Origin: Enterovibrio norvegicus FF-33
GTDB taxonomy: Bacteria > Pseudomonadota > Gammaproteobacteria > Enterobacterales > Vibrionaceae
Length of the DNA: 64,000 nucleotides
Direction of reading: 5' to 3'
Assembly (NCBI RefSeq): GCF_000286835.2
Contig: NZ_AJYD02000038.1
Span: forward strand, 1,133,243-1,197,242
How positions within the stretch are numbered: position 1 is the first letter of the stretch; each line of letters opens with the position of its first letter. The notes below the pieces were generated by a model, which was not told the origin of the DNA, did no database searches, and saw only the letters and a program-made list of their open reading frames with translations. The position numbers and the translations under genes were made by a program. Below, one piece after another: positions 51,351 to 61,700 of the stretch.

Positions 51351-53561
51351 ATGCAAGAAAATACAGCACGACGTTCCTTCAAGAACGCTGTACATCGTCA
51401 GTTGCGTAAACCTCTGTTTGCCAATTTAGCTATCTTCTTCGGCATATTGCTGAGTTTCTATTTCTCGTCGTTTTTTACCTTCGAGCCGATGGGTTTCTTT
51501 GTCCTGTCGTTTGTTAATGCGTTTATGGTGGCAGCGATGTTGCTGCTAGGGTTGCGTATTCTTCCTGCCATTATTGCTGCACTTTTTGCCCATCAGTTAC
51601 TGTTCGTCGATGTGCCCATTGTGCACGTACTTCTCTTTGCGACGACGTTACCTATTCCGCCGATTATTACCACCCTTGCGTACAGCAACGCCGTGAAAAG
51701 AGTGAAAGCCCACAGTGTTCTTTTGAAAGTGGGGATCTATTTTCTGTTGTTTGGCATGCTCTTACCTGTACTTCAGGCGCTACTGCTCACGTTAGTGGCA
51801 TCCCTTTCTGGTATTTTCCTCGGTGCTGAATTCATCTTATTGTCGTCGGTGAGTATGTCACTCACTCACTTGATCATCACACCGCCACTTTTTGTGTTCT
51901 TGAGCGTTTTGTTTTGGTCAGGAAAAGATAAATACATCGCGTTAGACAAGAATATTTTCAGGATGAATAGCTCACCGTGGGCTTACCGTGTTTGGTTGGC
52001 AATGCTCGCTATGTTTATCGTCGTTAAGCTGCTCTTACCCGATTCTCTGATGCTTTACTCTCTTGGCTTTGTCTCAATGGTCATGGTGTTTATCGGAATA
52101 GGGCGCTTTGGGATTTTACGCCCAATGCTAATCGGCTCTGTTGTGGTAAGTATTATTGTTTACAGCGCAACCACACAAGTTAACGCGGCGATGGCGTTAG
52201 ACGACGAATATGTCGCATTGATGGAGATACTCACGGCATTTGCTATTTTGGCTTACATTCACGGCAGTTCATCTATCCGAAGTTTCCTGATGTCGAATGA
52301 AAAAATCCGCGTAGAACGCACGGATCCTTACACGGGACTCTACAATCTTTCACAGCTCAAAGAGGATATGGTGCACTGTGAGCAGCCTATATTGGTGTTT
52401 TTTGATTTGTGGCCAACCCTGACCAAACTTGCCGGAATCGGGCACAGCGGACAGGCACAATTGCTACGTCAAATCACTCGAGAGCTCTTTGCAGCACGAT
52501 CAGATATCAAGCGCGCATATCGTCCACCATTTACGACGGGCGTGTTGTTTTTTCTACCGCAAAAAGAGGATATCCAAGGCGAATTGGTGACTTTGAGCTT
52601 GATGCTGGATGAGTTTCAGTTCTACTGGCAGGGTACGTCGATCAGTTTAGTTTCACACACATTGCATTGTTGGACATTGACCAATGATGAGGATTTGGAT
52701 GCTAAAATATCGGTGTTTTGTGATCAGCCCTATTTAGCGAATCAAAAGATTTGTTGGTTTGATGACAATCAGCTTTCTGGGCAAAGAGTGTCACGGTTGA
52801 TCACGGTGCAACATGCGCTCAAAAACAATGAGTTTGAGCTTTTCTGCCAGCCCTATCGAAACCTGCAAGACCCATCCGCAGCGAACAGTTTTGAGGTTTT
52901 ATTGAGGTTGCGCCCAGCCGATGGGAGCTCGTTAGAGCCCGAAGAGTTCTTTCCCATGATCAATGAGTTTGGTGTAGAAGCGAAATTGGACAGATGGGTG
53001 ATCGAAAATACATTTAAGCAATTATCGACACATCTTACGCAGTGGAATTTAATTAACCGCTGCGCGATTAATCTCACCGCAAAGTCCTTGGGGGATGAAG
53101 ATCTTTCTGCTTATGTCCTTTCTCTTGCCAAGATATATCAGATACCGCTCGACCGTATTTGTTTTGAAATCACAGAATCTGCAGCGTTGGAAAATGAAGC
53201 ACAAGCCATTACGACCGTTGAAGCATTGAAAGAGGCGGGTTGCAATATTGCGTTGGATGATTTTGGAACGGGATACGCGAGCTTTTCTTATTTGCGTCGT
53301 ATTCCGGTGACGGTACTAAAAATCGATGGTGAGTTTATTCGCCATTTGCCGACGAATCCCACAGACAAGCTCATTGTACAGTCGATCAGTTTAGTGGCGA
53401 AGAACATGTCATTGGTGACTGTTGCGGAGTACGTGGAAACGGAAGAGCATGCCACTTTATTGAAGGAATTGGGGATTAACTATGCGCAGGGTTTTGGCAT
53501 GGCAAAACCTATCCCATTGGTTCAGCACATTGGGGCAATGAACGCATTGGCGCAAACGTAA
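51351..53561 (+). CDS. membrane-bound EAL phosphodiesterase with degenerate GGDEF domain
   Basis: The 736-residue protein has a MASE1-like membrane domain of about eight helices (residues 25-310), a GGDEF-fold domain (about 320-490) and a C-terminal EAL domain (about 495-736). In the GGDEF part DPYTGLYNLSQL is kept, but the active-site motif is lost (YRPPFTTGVLFFLP). The EAL catalytic set appears complete: EVLLRL, INLTAKSL, FEITES, LDDFGTGYAS, LKIDGEFI, AEYVET and YAQGFGMAKP. It should therefore degrade cyclic di-GMP. Ribosome site gaggaagg. A terminator follows. Confidence 0.92.
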   Translation: MQENTARRSFKNAVHRQLRKPLFANLAIFFGILLSFYFSSFFTFEPMGFFVLSFVNAFMVAAMLLLGLRILPAIIAALFAHQLLFVDVPIVHVLLFATTLPIPPIITTLAYSNAVKRVKAHSVLLKVGIYFLLFGMLLPVLQALLLTLVASLSGIFLGAEFILLSSVSMSLTHLIITPPLFVFLSVLFWSGKDKYIALDKNIFRMNSSPWAYRVWLAMLAMFIVVKLLLPDSLMLYSLGFVSMVMVFIGIGRFGILRPMLIGSVVVSIIVYSATTQVNAAMALDDEYVALMEILTAFAILAYIHGSSSIRSFLMSNEKIRVERTDPYTGLYNLSQLKEDMVHCEQPILVFFDLWPTLTKLAGIGHSGQAQLLRQITRELFAARSDIKRAYRPPFTTGVLFFLPQKEDIQGELVTLSLMLDEFQFYWQGTSISLVSHTLHCWTLTNDEDLDAKISVFCDQPYLANQKICWFDDNQLSGQRVSRLITVQHALKNNEFELFCQPYRNLQDPSAANSFEVLLRLRPADGSSLEPEEFFPMINEFGVEAKLDRWVIENTFKQLSTHLTQWNLINRCAINLTAKSLGDEDLSAYVLSLAKIYQIPLDRICFEITESAALENEAQAITTVEALKEAGCNIALDDFGTGYASFSYLRRIPVTVLKIDGEFIRHLPTNPTDKLIVQSISLVAKNMSLVTVAEYVETEEHATLLKELGINYAQGFGMAKPIPLVQHIGAMNALAQT

Positions 53562-53626
53562 AACCAATCGGAATACGTATTGCTCGCGCGTGCGTGCGTG
53601 CACGCTGAATGAGCAGGGCGGCAAAG

Positions 53627-53656
53627 AAAAAGCCAGGATCAAGATTCTGGCTTTTT
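53627..53656. terminator. bidirectional terminator
   Basis: A 12-bp stem with one G-T pair (aaaaagccagga / ttctggcttttt) between the convergent EAL and small acidic protein genes, with an A-run and T-run on the two sides. Confidence 0.85.
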
Positions 53657-53688
53657 CGCTTCTAAACGATTTGAAAACGGTCTGACGT

Positions 53689-54042
53689 TTAGCTGCGCTT
53701 AGGTTGCTTGTAAGTGCGACCCGCTGCCGCGTAAGTATCGCGGTTTTTGATTTCAAACTGGGTGTAGAAGAACCATGCAACGAAAACGATCACGTCATCG
53801 CCCACGTTCATCACGTGTTCGACGTATTCTTCTTCTTTGCCTTCATCATTCAGCTCGGTGAAAACATGGTAAACGCGGTTTACGCCACTTTCGGTTTCAG
53901 CCAGTGAGAATTGGCCGGTCATTGAACTTGCGGCTTCTGCAACTTCAGCATCATCACACGCTTTCAATACTTCCAGTGCTTCCGGCAAGCTGGTTTTTTC
54001 ACACAGTGTTTTTACCAGCGTTTCAAAATCTTGTTGTTCCAT
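53689..54042 (-). CDS. small acidic conserved protein, unknown function
   Basis: The protein has about 117 residues. I start at ATG 54042 (MEQQDFETLVKTLCEKTSLP); a TTG four codons upstream is possible. It is acidic in the first half and resembles a two-domain helical/beta protein with VYHVFTELNDEGKEEEYVEH and VIVFVAWFFYTQFEIKN. It has no signal peptide. The aromatic patch could be a buried core. It lies 81 bases downstream of the yebC stop on the same strand, beyond a hairpin terminator. I do not recognise a family. Confidence 0.7.
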   Translation of the reverse strand: MEQQDFETLVKTLCEKTSLPEALEVLKACDDAEVAEAASSMTGQFSLAETESGVNRVYHVFTELNDEGKEEEYVEHVMNVGDDVIVFVAWFFYTQFEIKNRDTYAAAGRTYKQPKRS

Positions 54043-54078
54043 GGAGGAATCCAACCTGTTACTTAGGTATATAACGGA

Positions 54079-54103
54079 AAATGCCCGGTCGAACCGGGCA
54101 TTT
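54079..54103 (-). terminator. terminator after the YebC-family gene
   Basis: An 11-bp perfect stem (aaatgcccggt / accgggcattt) with a 3-base loop, 21 bases after the stop on the minus strand. The T-tail is modest. Confidence 0.7.
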
Positions 54104-54123
54104 CGTGACGCAGCGTAGAGGTA

Positions 54124-54846
54124 TTACTCCTCGATTTCTGCGTTGTGGTATACGTTTTGTACGTCGTCGCAATCGTTCAGCATGTCCATGAATTTGTCGA
54201 AAGCTGCAACATCGTCGCCTTTCACTTCGGTCATGGTTTGTGGAACGAAGGTGATTTCTTCAACATCAATTTCAACGTCAGGCATGGAATCTGCCAGCGC
54301 GTTTTTGACTTTGAAAAATTCAGTCGTTGGGGCAAATACAGTGATCACGCCATCTTCGCATTCAATGTCAGTGACATCAACGTCTGCCATCATCAGAGCT
54401 TCTAGTACGGCTTCTTCGTCATCGCCAGCGAACTGGAATACAGCTTGATGCTCGAACATGTGAGCAACCGTACCAGGACCACCAATTTTAGCGTGTGTTT
54501 TCACGAAGCACTGACGTACTTCCATGTAGGTGCGGTTGTTGTTGTCAGTTAGACAGTCAACAATCACAGAGAAGCCACCTGGACCAAAACCTTCGTAGCG
54601 AGCAACTTCATAGTTTTCACCGCCGCCGCCAGCCGCCTTTTCAATCGCTTTGTCGATGACGTGGCTTGGCACCTGATCTTTTTTTGCTTTTTCGATCATG
54701 CGCTTTAGCGAAAGGTTCGTGTCTGGATCGCCGCCACCGTTCTTCGCGATGACATAGATCTCTTTGCCGTATTTTGAATACAGCTTAACTTTGGCGCCTT
54801 GGGTTTTCGCCATTGCATTTTTGCGAACTTCGAAACTGCGTCCCAT
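54124..54846 (-). CDS. YebC/PmpR/YeeN family regulatory protein
   Basis: The 240-residue cytoplasmic protein belongs to the YebC/TACO1 family, whose members help ribosomes through difficult sequences or bind DNA. The start [20 protein letters not shown], then [40 protein letters not shown] and the C-terminal [14 protein letters not shown] match it throughout. The details ([23 protein letters not shown]) are closer to YeeN than to YebC of E. coli. It stands between terminators and is monocistronic. Confidence 0.93.
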   Translation of the reverse strand: MGRSFEVRKNAMAKTQGAKVKLYSKYGKEIYVIAKNGGGDPDTNLSLKRMIEKAKKDQVPSHVIDKAIEKAAGGGGENYEVARYEGFGPGGFSVIVDCLTDNNNRTYMEVRQCFVKTHAKIGGPGTVAHMFEHQAVFQFAGDDEEAVLEALMMADVDVTDIECEDGVITVFAPTTEFFKVKNALADSMPDVEIDVEEITFVPQTMTEVKGDDVAAFDKFMDMLNDCDDVQNVYHNAEIEE

Positions 54847-54994
54847 GGGGAGTTACTCTCTATAATTTACGTTTGTTGAAGTAGGTGGGATTTTATCAAT
54901 CACTGCTTTGGTTTTTCCAGTATTAAAGTGATCTGAGCACCATGAAATGCCATGTCTGATCAAATCTGGTCGCTTTTGCACATTTTATAGGCGT

Positions 54995-55016
54995 AAAAAA
55001 GGCGGCTTACGCCGCC
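54995..55016 (-). terminator. strong terminator of the porin-GH16 unit
   Basis: On the minus strand a perfect 6-bp GC stem (ggcggc / gccgcc, loop gtaa) is followed directly by six T residues. It lies 22 bases after the GH16 stop. Confidence 0.85.
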
Positions 55017-55038
55017 CAGTTATCATGTTACAGAGCGT

Positions 55039-56607
55039 TTACTTCTCGTAACGAACGTTGTCGATGTTAAGGACCATTGGACCAGTAGGCTCAATAACAA
55101 AGATGTTTTTCAGACCACCAATGTTCGCTTTTGCACCTGGTGCGAAGCGGTTTCCATTGTTGATCAGTTCGGCAACGTTGATGCGAACTTCTTTCCATTG
55201 ACCAATTGGAGGAAGCTCAACGTCAATATCACTTGATGCAGGCCAGCCACTATCGACGCGAACCATGACGCCAACATTTGGTGCTGCTTCTTCGATCATC
55301 ATGTCAAACACGATGTCACCACCGTTCATCCAATCTGTCATGTTGACTTCAGGGGATTCGAAGTAGAAGTTACCGATTTCACCCGTTTTCTTGATGCCCA
55401 GAACGTTGCCACGTCCCGTGACTTCTTTGGTCTCAGTGTAGATCTTGAACTGCGGGTCGTATTCTTTCGAACGCAGGTGCTTGTCGAGTTTGTCGTCATA
55501 CAATGTGAACAATGGACCACGAGCATAATCTGGACCCGGAATGATGATTTCCGGTGCAGCAGTACCTGCTACAAACTGTGCGTCTTCCGATACCGTGGCA
55601 CATCCTTTTCCAGATGCAGGATCTTTTGAACATTCGTAAACACGAACGAAATCCACTTCCATGGTTTGTGGGAATATAGCATCGTCGATACCGCCTTCAT
55701 TGGCGTTAGACGCCCATGAACCACCCAATGCTAGGTTTAGGATCATATGGAAGCGTTGGTTGAACGGCGCATCACTTTCGCCAGTTACCCATTTGCCGCC
55801 TTCTTTGTATTGGCTGTACCAACCGTCAGAGCGCTGAGTACCATAGTGAACGTCGTCCACGTACCAGCGCATTTCATCCTTTTCCCACTCGATAGAGTAG
55901 GTATGGAAGCCATCTGCTGGGTTAATGTGACCAGGAAGCTCATACTCTGCCGCCGTGCTCACGTTATCAGGCCATTCGCGACCGTAGTGAAGCGTACCGT
56001 GGATACGGCCTTCTTCTTTACCTGCTTCGGCACCAAGCTCATCCGTTGGTGTCTTCAGGTTAACCGCTTCGACAATGTCGATTTCGCCGGACGCAGCCCA
56101 ACCACCATAAACATAGTCAGTCGGCAGCATCCAAATTGCTGGCCAAGTACCTTGTCCGAATGGCAGTTTAGCGCGCACTTCAAAGCGCCCATATTGCCAA
56201 TCGCCTTTGTTCATGGTTCTTAAGCGAGCAGACGTATACGGAAGCGTGGCTTTGTGGCGGCTCTTACCTTCTGGGTCAGAAGGACCAGTAAACTGATAGT
56301 TGCGTGCAACGATGTGCAGTTTTCCATCTTCTACGAACGAGTTAACGGGGCGTTTTGTGTAGCATTGACGCTCGGCATTACCGCCACCGTAGCAGTTTAC
56401 TTCGTGATCCCATTTGTTCTTATCAATGGTGTCGCCGCTGAATTCATCGTTCCAGATTAGCGTCCAAGATGCGTTTGGTTGCACCACAGCAACGCTGGTG
56501 TCTGGGCCCGCTTGAACGGGTTGATACACTTTCGACTCACAACCTACCATGGCGCCTAAAATCGCGGTGGCCAACAGTGCACGTCGATAAGGGAAGTTAC
56601 TCATCAT
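55039..56607 (-). CDS. GH16 endo-beta-1,3-glucanase (laminarinase), lipoprotein
   Basis: The 522-residue enzyme starts at ATG 56607 with aaggaaac upstream; ATG 56604 is an equal alternative. The signal ends in GAMVGC, so it is lipid-anchored, probably on the cell surface or outer membrane. The GH16 domain (about residues 45-325) has the substrate-cleft Trp residues and catalytic GEIDIVE, with nucleophile Glu175 and acid/base Glu180. The C-terminal part (about 345-522) is a separate beta-rich module (FYFESPEVNMTDWMNGGDIV, MVLNIDNVRYEK) resembling the accessory modules of the large GH17 protein nearby. It cleaves internal beta-1,3 links of laminarin. Probably co-transcribed with the porin. Confidence 0.93.
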   Translation of the reverse strand: MMSNFPYRRALLATAILGAMVGCESKVYQPVQAGPDTSVAVVQPNASWTLIWNDEFSGDTIDKNKWDHEVNCYGGGNAERQCYTKRPVNSFVEDGKLHIVARNYQFTGPSDPEGKSRHKATLPYTSARLRTMNKGDWQYGRFEVRAKLPFGQGTWPAIWMLPTDYVYGGWAASGEIDIVEAVNLKTPTDELGAEAGKEEGRIHGTLHYGREWPDNVSTAAEYELPGHINPADGFHTYSIEWEKDEMRWYVDDVHYGTQRSDGWYSQYKEGGKWVTGESDAPFNQRFHMILNLALGGSWASNANEGGIDDAIFPQTMEVDFVRVYECSKDPASGKGCATVSEDAQFVAGTAAPEIIIPGPDYARGPLFTLYDDKLDKHLRSKEYDPQFKIYTETKEVTGRGNVLGIKKTGEIGNFYFESPEVNMTDWMNGGDIVFDMMIEEAAPNVGVMVRVDSGWPASSDIDVELPPIGQWKEVRINVAELINNGNRFAPGAKANIGGLKNIFVIEPTGPMVLNIDNVRYEK

Positions 56608-56624
56608 TGTTTCCTTACTCGTCG

Positions 56625-56642
56625 GCAATTCATGAGAATTGC
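56625..56642 (-). other. hairpin between porin and GH16 genes
   Basis: A perfect 7-bp inverted repeat (gcaattc / gaattgc) with loop atga in the 95-base gap. No T-run, so it is probably a processing or stability element or an operator half. Confidence 0.45.
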
Positions 56643-56702
56643 TAAAAATCTCTTATTTTTTAGGGCTACACATTTCGCGTAGCCAGACATGACGTGAACG
56701 GC

Positions 56703-58106
56703 TTACCAGTAGGCATCAGCCTGAATGCCAAAGACGATGTCGTCTTTTAATTTCACTGAAGGGTCTGTTGAATCACCCGTTGTCCAAGACAGTGGCAGGT
56801 ATGTTGCCGTGAACCGGATTTCTGCGGTTGATAGGCCATCAGACAAAACGAAAGTTGGTGCGACGGTCAATTTTGACTGATGCCACGTGCCACCATTTTG
56901 TGTATTCTCGTAATAACCCGCTTCGGTTTGGATGATGAAATTATCCCTTACAGGGAAGATGTTACGCATCATCACAGAGACCCAGTAGTTGTAGCCGCCG
57001 TTGTCAGCACCTGCAGTGGAGTTAGTCCCTTCATCGTTATACTGTGCTTGGATGGAAGGGAAGAATCCGATACCAGAACTATTGGTATAGCCACCCCAAA
57101 GCAGAGCGCGTGCAGACAACGCATCTTCTTCACGGTGAGTGATCAAGTAGTATGGGTCGCCAAAGTAGTCTCCCCATTCACCCGTGTGGTAGCCTTGAGT
57201 CAGCGAGCCTGGTCGCAGAGAGCCATAATCAGAGATGGTTCCACCAAGGAGGTTTCCTGAACCTAGACCACGACCAGCTTGCGCAATGGCATAAGAGAAC
57301 GCATTCCCTTCAAGACCAAAGAAATTGAGCATGTGGTAAATGGCAGTTGCGTCGTAACCCGTGTCAGCCCACTCTTTCCCGGTGAAATCCCAGTTGTTAG
57401 GCATGTACTTGTAATTACCTTGAACTGTTAACGCACCCAATGTGTAAGAGGCATGGAAAGTGTGCATTGGGTTATTTTGGTTAGACTGAATACGTTGTCG
57501 GTCGGCTTCGTTGAAGATGAATTCTTTGTTTAGTGCGATATCACCTGCGTTATTCGTTTGATACGCAGCATCGACAAAATCATCATAGTCGCCGGTTAGA
57601 CTGATGTTTCGGTCGCTGGAGATATACGCTAAATCGATAAATCCATCGCCGACTTCATAATCTTGAATACCCACACCAAGACCATCAAGATCGGTATAGA
57701 AAAAATCGGTCATGAAGATGTAGTTTTCTTCGCCAATTTTTCTTTTACCGCCCCAAAGTGTCCCTGAGCGAGTGATGCCGTCCATTTCTACAAAACCAAT
57801 AAGCTCATCGAATTCTGTATTACCGACACCAATATTGATGCGAAGCTGTTGGTCATCACCAATGTTGGTGATGGTCGTGAAACCAATGTTACCGTCATTG
57901 TCAGACTCTAAACCAAGCCTGCCAAGCAGTTCTTTTTGGCCTCCAATATCTGCTTTCTTAAAGTCATTTTCCTTGCTGGCAAAAAAGCCGGCACGGAAGT
58001 AACCGTGGAATTCGACTTCGTCAATAATGGCAGCATTAGCAGCAGGCATACCCGAAAGGGCAGCGGCAGCGCTCAATACAGCCATCGATAATCTGGACTT
58101 TTTCAT
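56703..58106 (-). CDS. outer-membrane carbohydrate porin (LamB/ScrY-like)
   Basis: The 467-residue porin starts at ATG 58106 with ggag 5 bases upstream. The signal is MKKSRLSMAVLSAAAALSGM ending NAA. The mature protein begins VEFHGYFRAGFFASKEND, the typical opening of LamB-family barrels, and then consists of alternating amphipathic strands. It ends IVFGIQADAYW with the C-terminal aromatic residue used for outer-membrane insertion. It probably admits laminari-oligosaccharides released by the GH16 and GH17 enzymes. A LacI-type palindrome lies 32 bases upstream of the ATG. Confidence 0.88.
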   Translation of the reverse strand: MKKSRLSMAVLSAAAALSGMPAANAAIIDEVEFHGYFRAGFFASKENDFKKADIGGQKELLGRLGLESDNDGNIGFTTITNIGDDQQLRINIGVGNTEFDELIGFVEMDGITRSGTLWGGKRKIGEENYIFMTDFFYTDLDGLGVGIQDYEVGDGFIDLAYISSDRNISLTGDYDDFVDAAYQTNNAGDIALNKEFIFNEADRQRIQSNQNNPMHTFHASYTLGALTVQGNYKYMPNNWDFTGKEWADTGYDATAIYHMLNFFGLEGNAFSYAIAQAGRGLGSGNLLGGTISDYGSLRPGSLTQGYHTGEWGDYFGDPYYLITHREEDALSARALLWGGYTNSSGIGFFPSIQAQYNDEGTNSTAGADNGGYNYWVSVMMRNIFPVRDNFIIQTEAGYYENTQNGGTWHQSKLTVAPTFVLSDGLSTAEIRFTATYLPLSWTTGDSTDPSVKLKDDIVFGIQADAYW

Positions 58107-58137
58107 TGTCACTCCGTCAGAGATTAGGTTACCCCTA

Positions 58138-58155
58138 AAAGAAAGCGCTTTCTTT
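58138..58155. promoter_or_regulatory. LacI-type operator near the porin gene
   Basis: The perfect 18-bp palindrome AAAGAAAGCGCTTTCTTT has the central CG typical of LacI-family sites. Confidence 0.75.
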
Positions 58156-58647
58156 GGATTGTATTTTAAAACCCGAATAAATACCGACTAAAGCCAGACA
58201 CCCGAATGGCATAAGAAGAAGTAAGTGTCGAGTTTGACTAGATTTTCAGTGTCACATGTATGAAAAGTTAACAATAGTGTTTCCACATGAACCAAGAAAC
58301 CGCTAGTCATACGACAAACTAAGCAGGGTCCTTTGATAGTGCAAATTTTACAGATAAAAACATTAACCATTTCACATTAAATTTACATTTTGTCTTCAAA
58401 TTTAGTGACTATTGCATTTTATTATGGACGTTAGTGCATATTTGTTTTCAATTTGTGTGATGTGGCTCATGAGTGAGAATCTTGCATTTCCTACATCTCA
58501 TACCGTGGATCTTCTCTTTCTATTCAATGTAAATTGGAGATTGTTGTTGAGTTGTACTGCCACTTAACAATAAATTTACATTATGCGCGAGGTTCATACC
58601 TTGATGGCAGTAAAGCTGGGTAACCGGCTTTATTTTGAAGATAAAGT

Positions 58648-58659
58648 GAAAGCGCTTTC
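58648..58659. promoter_or_regulatory. LacI-type operator near the GH17 gene
   Basis: A second GAAAGCGCTTTC palindrome in the context AAAGTGAAAGCGCTTTCTTT, about 118 bases upstream of the GH17 ATG. The shared core suggests one regulator for both divergent units. Confidence 0.75.
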
Positions 58660-58776
58660 TTTTTGGCAATGACACCCACTTTGCAAAAAGATTTCTCCGT
58701 TCGGCAGGGGAGCTCTAAGACCAGCGGTAAGCACTGGCTCGTCGCTGATTAGATGTAGGACAAACATACGGACGAC

Positions 58777-61700
58777 ATGATGAAGAATTTCTTAGCTAAG
58801 ACGGTGTTACTAGCTTCCGTCGCATTGGCTGGGTGTGGCGGTGGCGACGATCCAGTTAGTGGAACGTCAGTGACCGGAGATGAAAGCAAAACACCTCAGT
58901 TTTATACAGTTCACGAGAATGGCTCAGGTCTGAACTCAGATTTGAACCTCACGAGTTACGGCTGGCAGCTAAATGACAAATCCGGGTTGACCGGTTTTGC
59001 CGGTGCTACTAACGATCATGTTAATGTGGCCGCTCCTCCTTTTGCGGATGGAAATGGTAAATCAGATGATTGGGGTTGGGGTGCGGCGGTCGCAACAACG
59101 GATGATACGAACGTGCCGCAGGCGACTCGCCAAGGTTCGTTGGATTTGTCAGGTTATGCAAATGGCTACATGTCGCTTGAAGTTAAAGGCAATCTGACCA
59201 AGCCCGTTACGATTGGTTTTCAAACAGGCATGCCAGCAGAAGACCCTGAAGCCATCGGAGCGGATAACACTCGTCCGGGTACCGAAAATGGTGTTGTGTT
59301 TTCACCGCAACAAAAATCGGCTAACAGCAGCGCTTCGGCTCGAACGACAACCAGAGAATTCAACACTGAGTGGAAGAAGTTCACCATCCCAATGTCAGAG
59401 CTTATCGCCGATAAGAAAATTGACTTCACTGACGTTACTTCTCCAGTTTACTTCAAAGGCTTAGAAGACGAAGACGAGCAAGGTAAAACACTGCAAGTTC
59501 GTAATATTGCTTTTGCAAAAACACTTGCTGACATGCCAAGTTTCGATGATGAAGGTGCCGGGTCAGGTTCTGGTGGCGGCAGCGTCACACCGGGTGAAGG
59601 CGAAGTGACTGCTCAAGCCTATATCGCTTACAGTGGTGAAGACGACACATTTTCCATGGAATATTGGGGCGATACTTGGGGGAGTGGTACAACATACACA
59701 GAGCTTGCTGATGACCAGTTTCCAAAGACTTTTGAGCTTACCAGCGGAAATACTTGGGGTGCCGATGCAATAGCGATTGCTTGGGGTAATGAGCCTGAAA
59801 ACGCGATTGATATTTCGTCTTACAATTTTGCGCGTTTTAAAGTTCAAACTACAGACTATTCTTCCGTTAAAGTTTCAGTGCAAAGCGCTACTCAGAGTGA
59901 GAGTGCGATTGTTTACACATTGTCTGATGGCGATACGCTCGACAATGGCTGGGTACAAATGGAAGTTCCATTACCAGCATCACCTGCATTTACAGATATG
60001 ACTTGGTTTGGGCTAGTTTTTGAAGGTAATGCAGGAACTGCGAAAATCGCAGATATTGAACTCATTACCCGTAGCGCCAGCGCTTCTGTAAAGTCTGCAT
60101 ACATTGCTTACAGTGATCAAGATGACACGTTTGGTATGGAATTCTGGGGTGATAACTGGGGTAGCGGTGCAGTGCTTAATGCGCTTACTGGCGACCAGTA
60201 CACCAAATCATTTTCATTAGCCAGCGGTAACAGCTGGGGTGCCGATGCTGCAGCTGTAGCGTGGGGCAATGAAGATGCAAATGCTGTTGATGCATCCGCA
60301 TTTAAATTTGCACGATTCAAAGTTCAACCTGGCTCTGCATTTTCTACTGTTGAAGTATCGGTACAGAGTGTTTCTGAATCCGAGGATAAAAATACCTACA
60401 ACCTATCAAGCGGTACGTCGCTAGAAAACGGTTGGGTTCAAATGGAAGTGCCTATTCCACAAACTTCTGATATGAAGTGGATTGGCTTGATCTTCAGCGG
60501 TCAAGGCACCTTGAAGTTTGCGGACGTTGTGTTGGTATCAGCAAGTGGTTCTGATGGAAACATTGATGGCGGCACCGATGGCGGAACTGACGGCGGCACC
60601 GATGGCGGAACTGACGGTGGCACCGATGGTGGCACTGACGGCGGCACCGATGGTGGTACTGGCGGCGGCACTCATGGTGGCGTTGAGCTAGCAGCACAAC
60701 CTGCACCAACAGGAAACTTCCCTGTATCTAGTGTGACTAATGGTGATGCGCCAGGCGAAGCTGTTCTTGGTAACGCAAAGCTCACTGCGATCTCATACGG
60801 TGCATTCCGCACAACGACACGTACCGAAGCAAATGTACCCAGCGTGACCGATCTGAAAGAAGATCTTAAAATCATGCACGCTTCAGGTATTCGCATGTTG
60901 CGTACCTATAACACACAAGGTTTCTCAGATACTGAAAATCTGCTTATCGCAATTAGCCAACTGAAAGAAGAAGACGCAAGCTTCGAAATGAATGTGATGC
61001 TGGGTGTTTGGATTTCAGCGTTGAATGCATTCTCTGATCAGCCTATTGATCATTCTCAGGAAAGCCCTGAGAACGATGCAGAAATGGACAAAGCGGTTGA
61101 GTTTGCTCAAAACTACCCTGACATTATCAAAGTGATTGCTGTTGGTAATGAGGCAATGGTTGAGTGGGCAAGCAGCTACCGTGTTGAGCCAGGCATTATA
61201 TTGAGCCGCGTTAACGAGCTTCAAGCACTGAAAGCTGATGGCACAATTAGCAACAATATCTGGATCACCAGTTCTGAGAACTGGGCGGTTTGGGCCATCA
61301 ACAACGATTACTACCGTGGCCACGAAGCAGACATCAAAGCGCTAATTCAAGCCGTTGATTATGTCTCTGTTCACGTTTATCCATTCCACGATACACAGTT
61401 TGATCCTGAGTTCTGGCGTGTTCCAGCTGACGAGCAATCAATGTCTCGTCAAGCACAAGCGGATGCGGCAATGGGTCGTGCATTTGGCATGGCAATGACA
61501 CAGTTTGACGATGCACAAACGAGCGTATTGTCTGTTGACAGCACCAAGCAAGTTCACATTGGTGAAACGGGTTGGTCAACGCTTTCAAGTGAAGGCTATG
61601 GCGCGGGTGGTACAGGTGCAGCGGATGAGTACAAGCAAAAAGCGTACTTTGATGCGATGTCTGACTGGGCAGGTGAATATGGTGCGTCTGTGTTCTTCTT

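Larger units (their letters stand above)
58107..58776. other. 670-bp divergent regulatory region
   Basis: No gene is seen. It is AT-rich and holds two LacI-type palindromes, a CRP-like site at 58456-58471 (TGTGATGTGGCTCATG, 14 of 16 relative to the symmetric consensus ends) and three copies of AAATTTACATT or its complement at 58379, 58526 and 58572. It should contain the promoters of the porin and the GH17 gene. Confidence 0.6.

Noticed and set aside
60565..60680. Array of short repeats considered as a possible CRISPR
   Set aside because: Units are 12 bp, directly adjacent without spacers, and in frame with the GH17 gene.
60494..60709. Minus-strand open frame rich in His and Arg repeats
   Set aside because: It is an out-of-frame shadow of the same 12-bp linker repeats.
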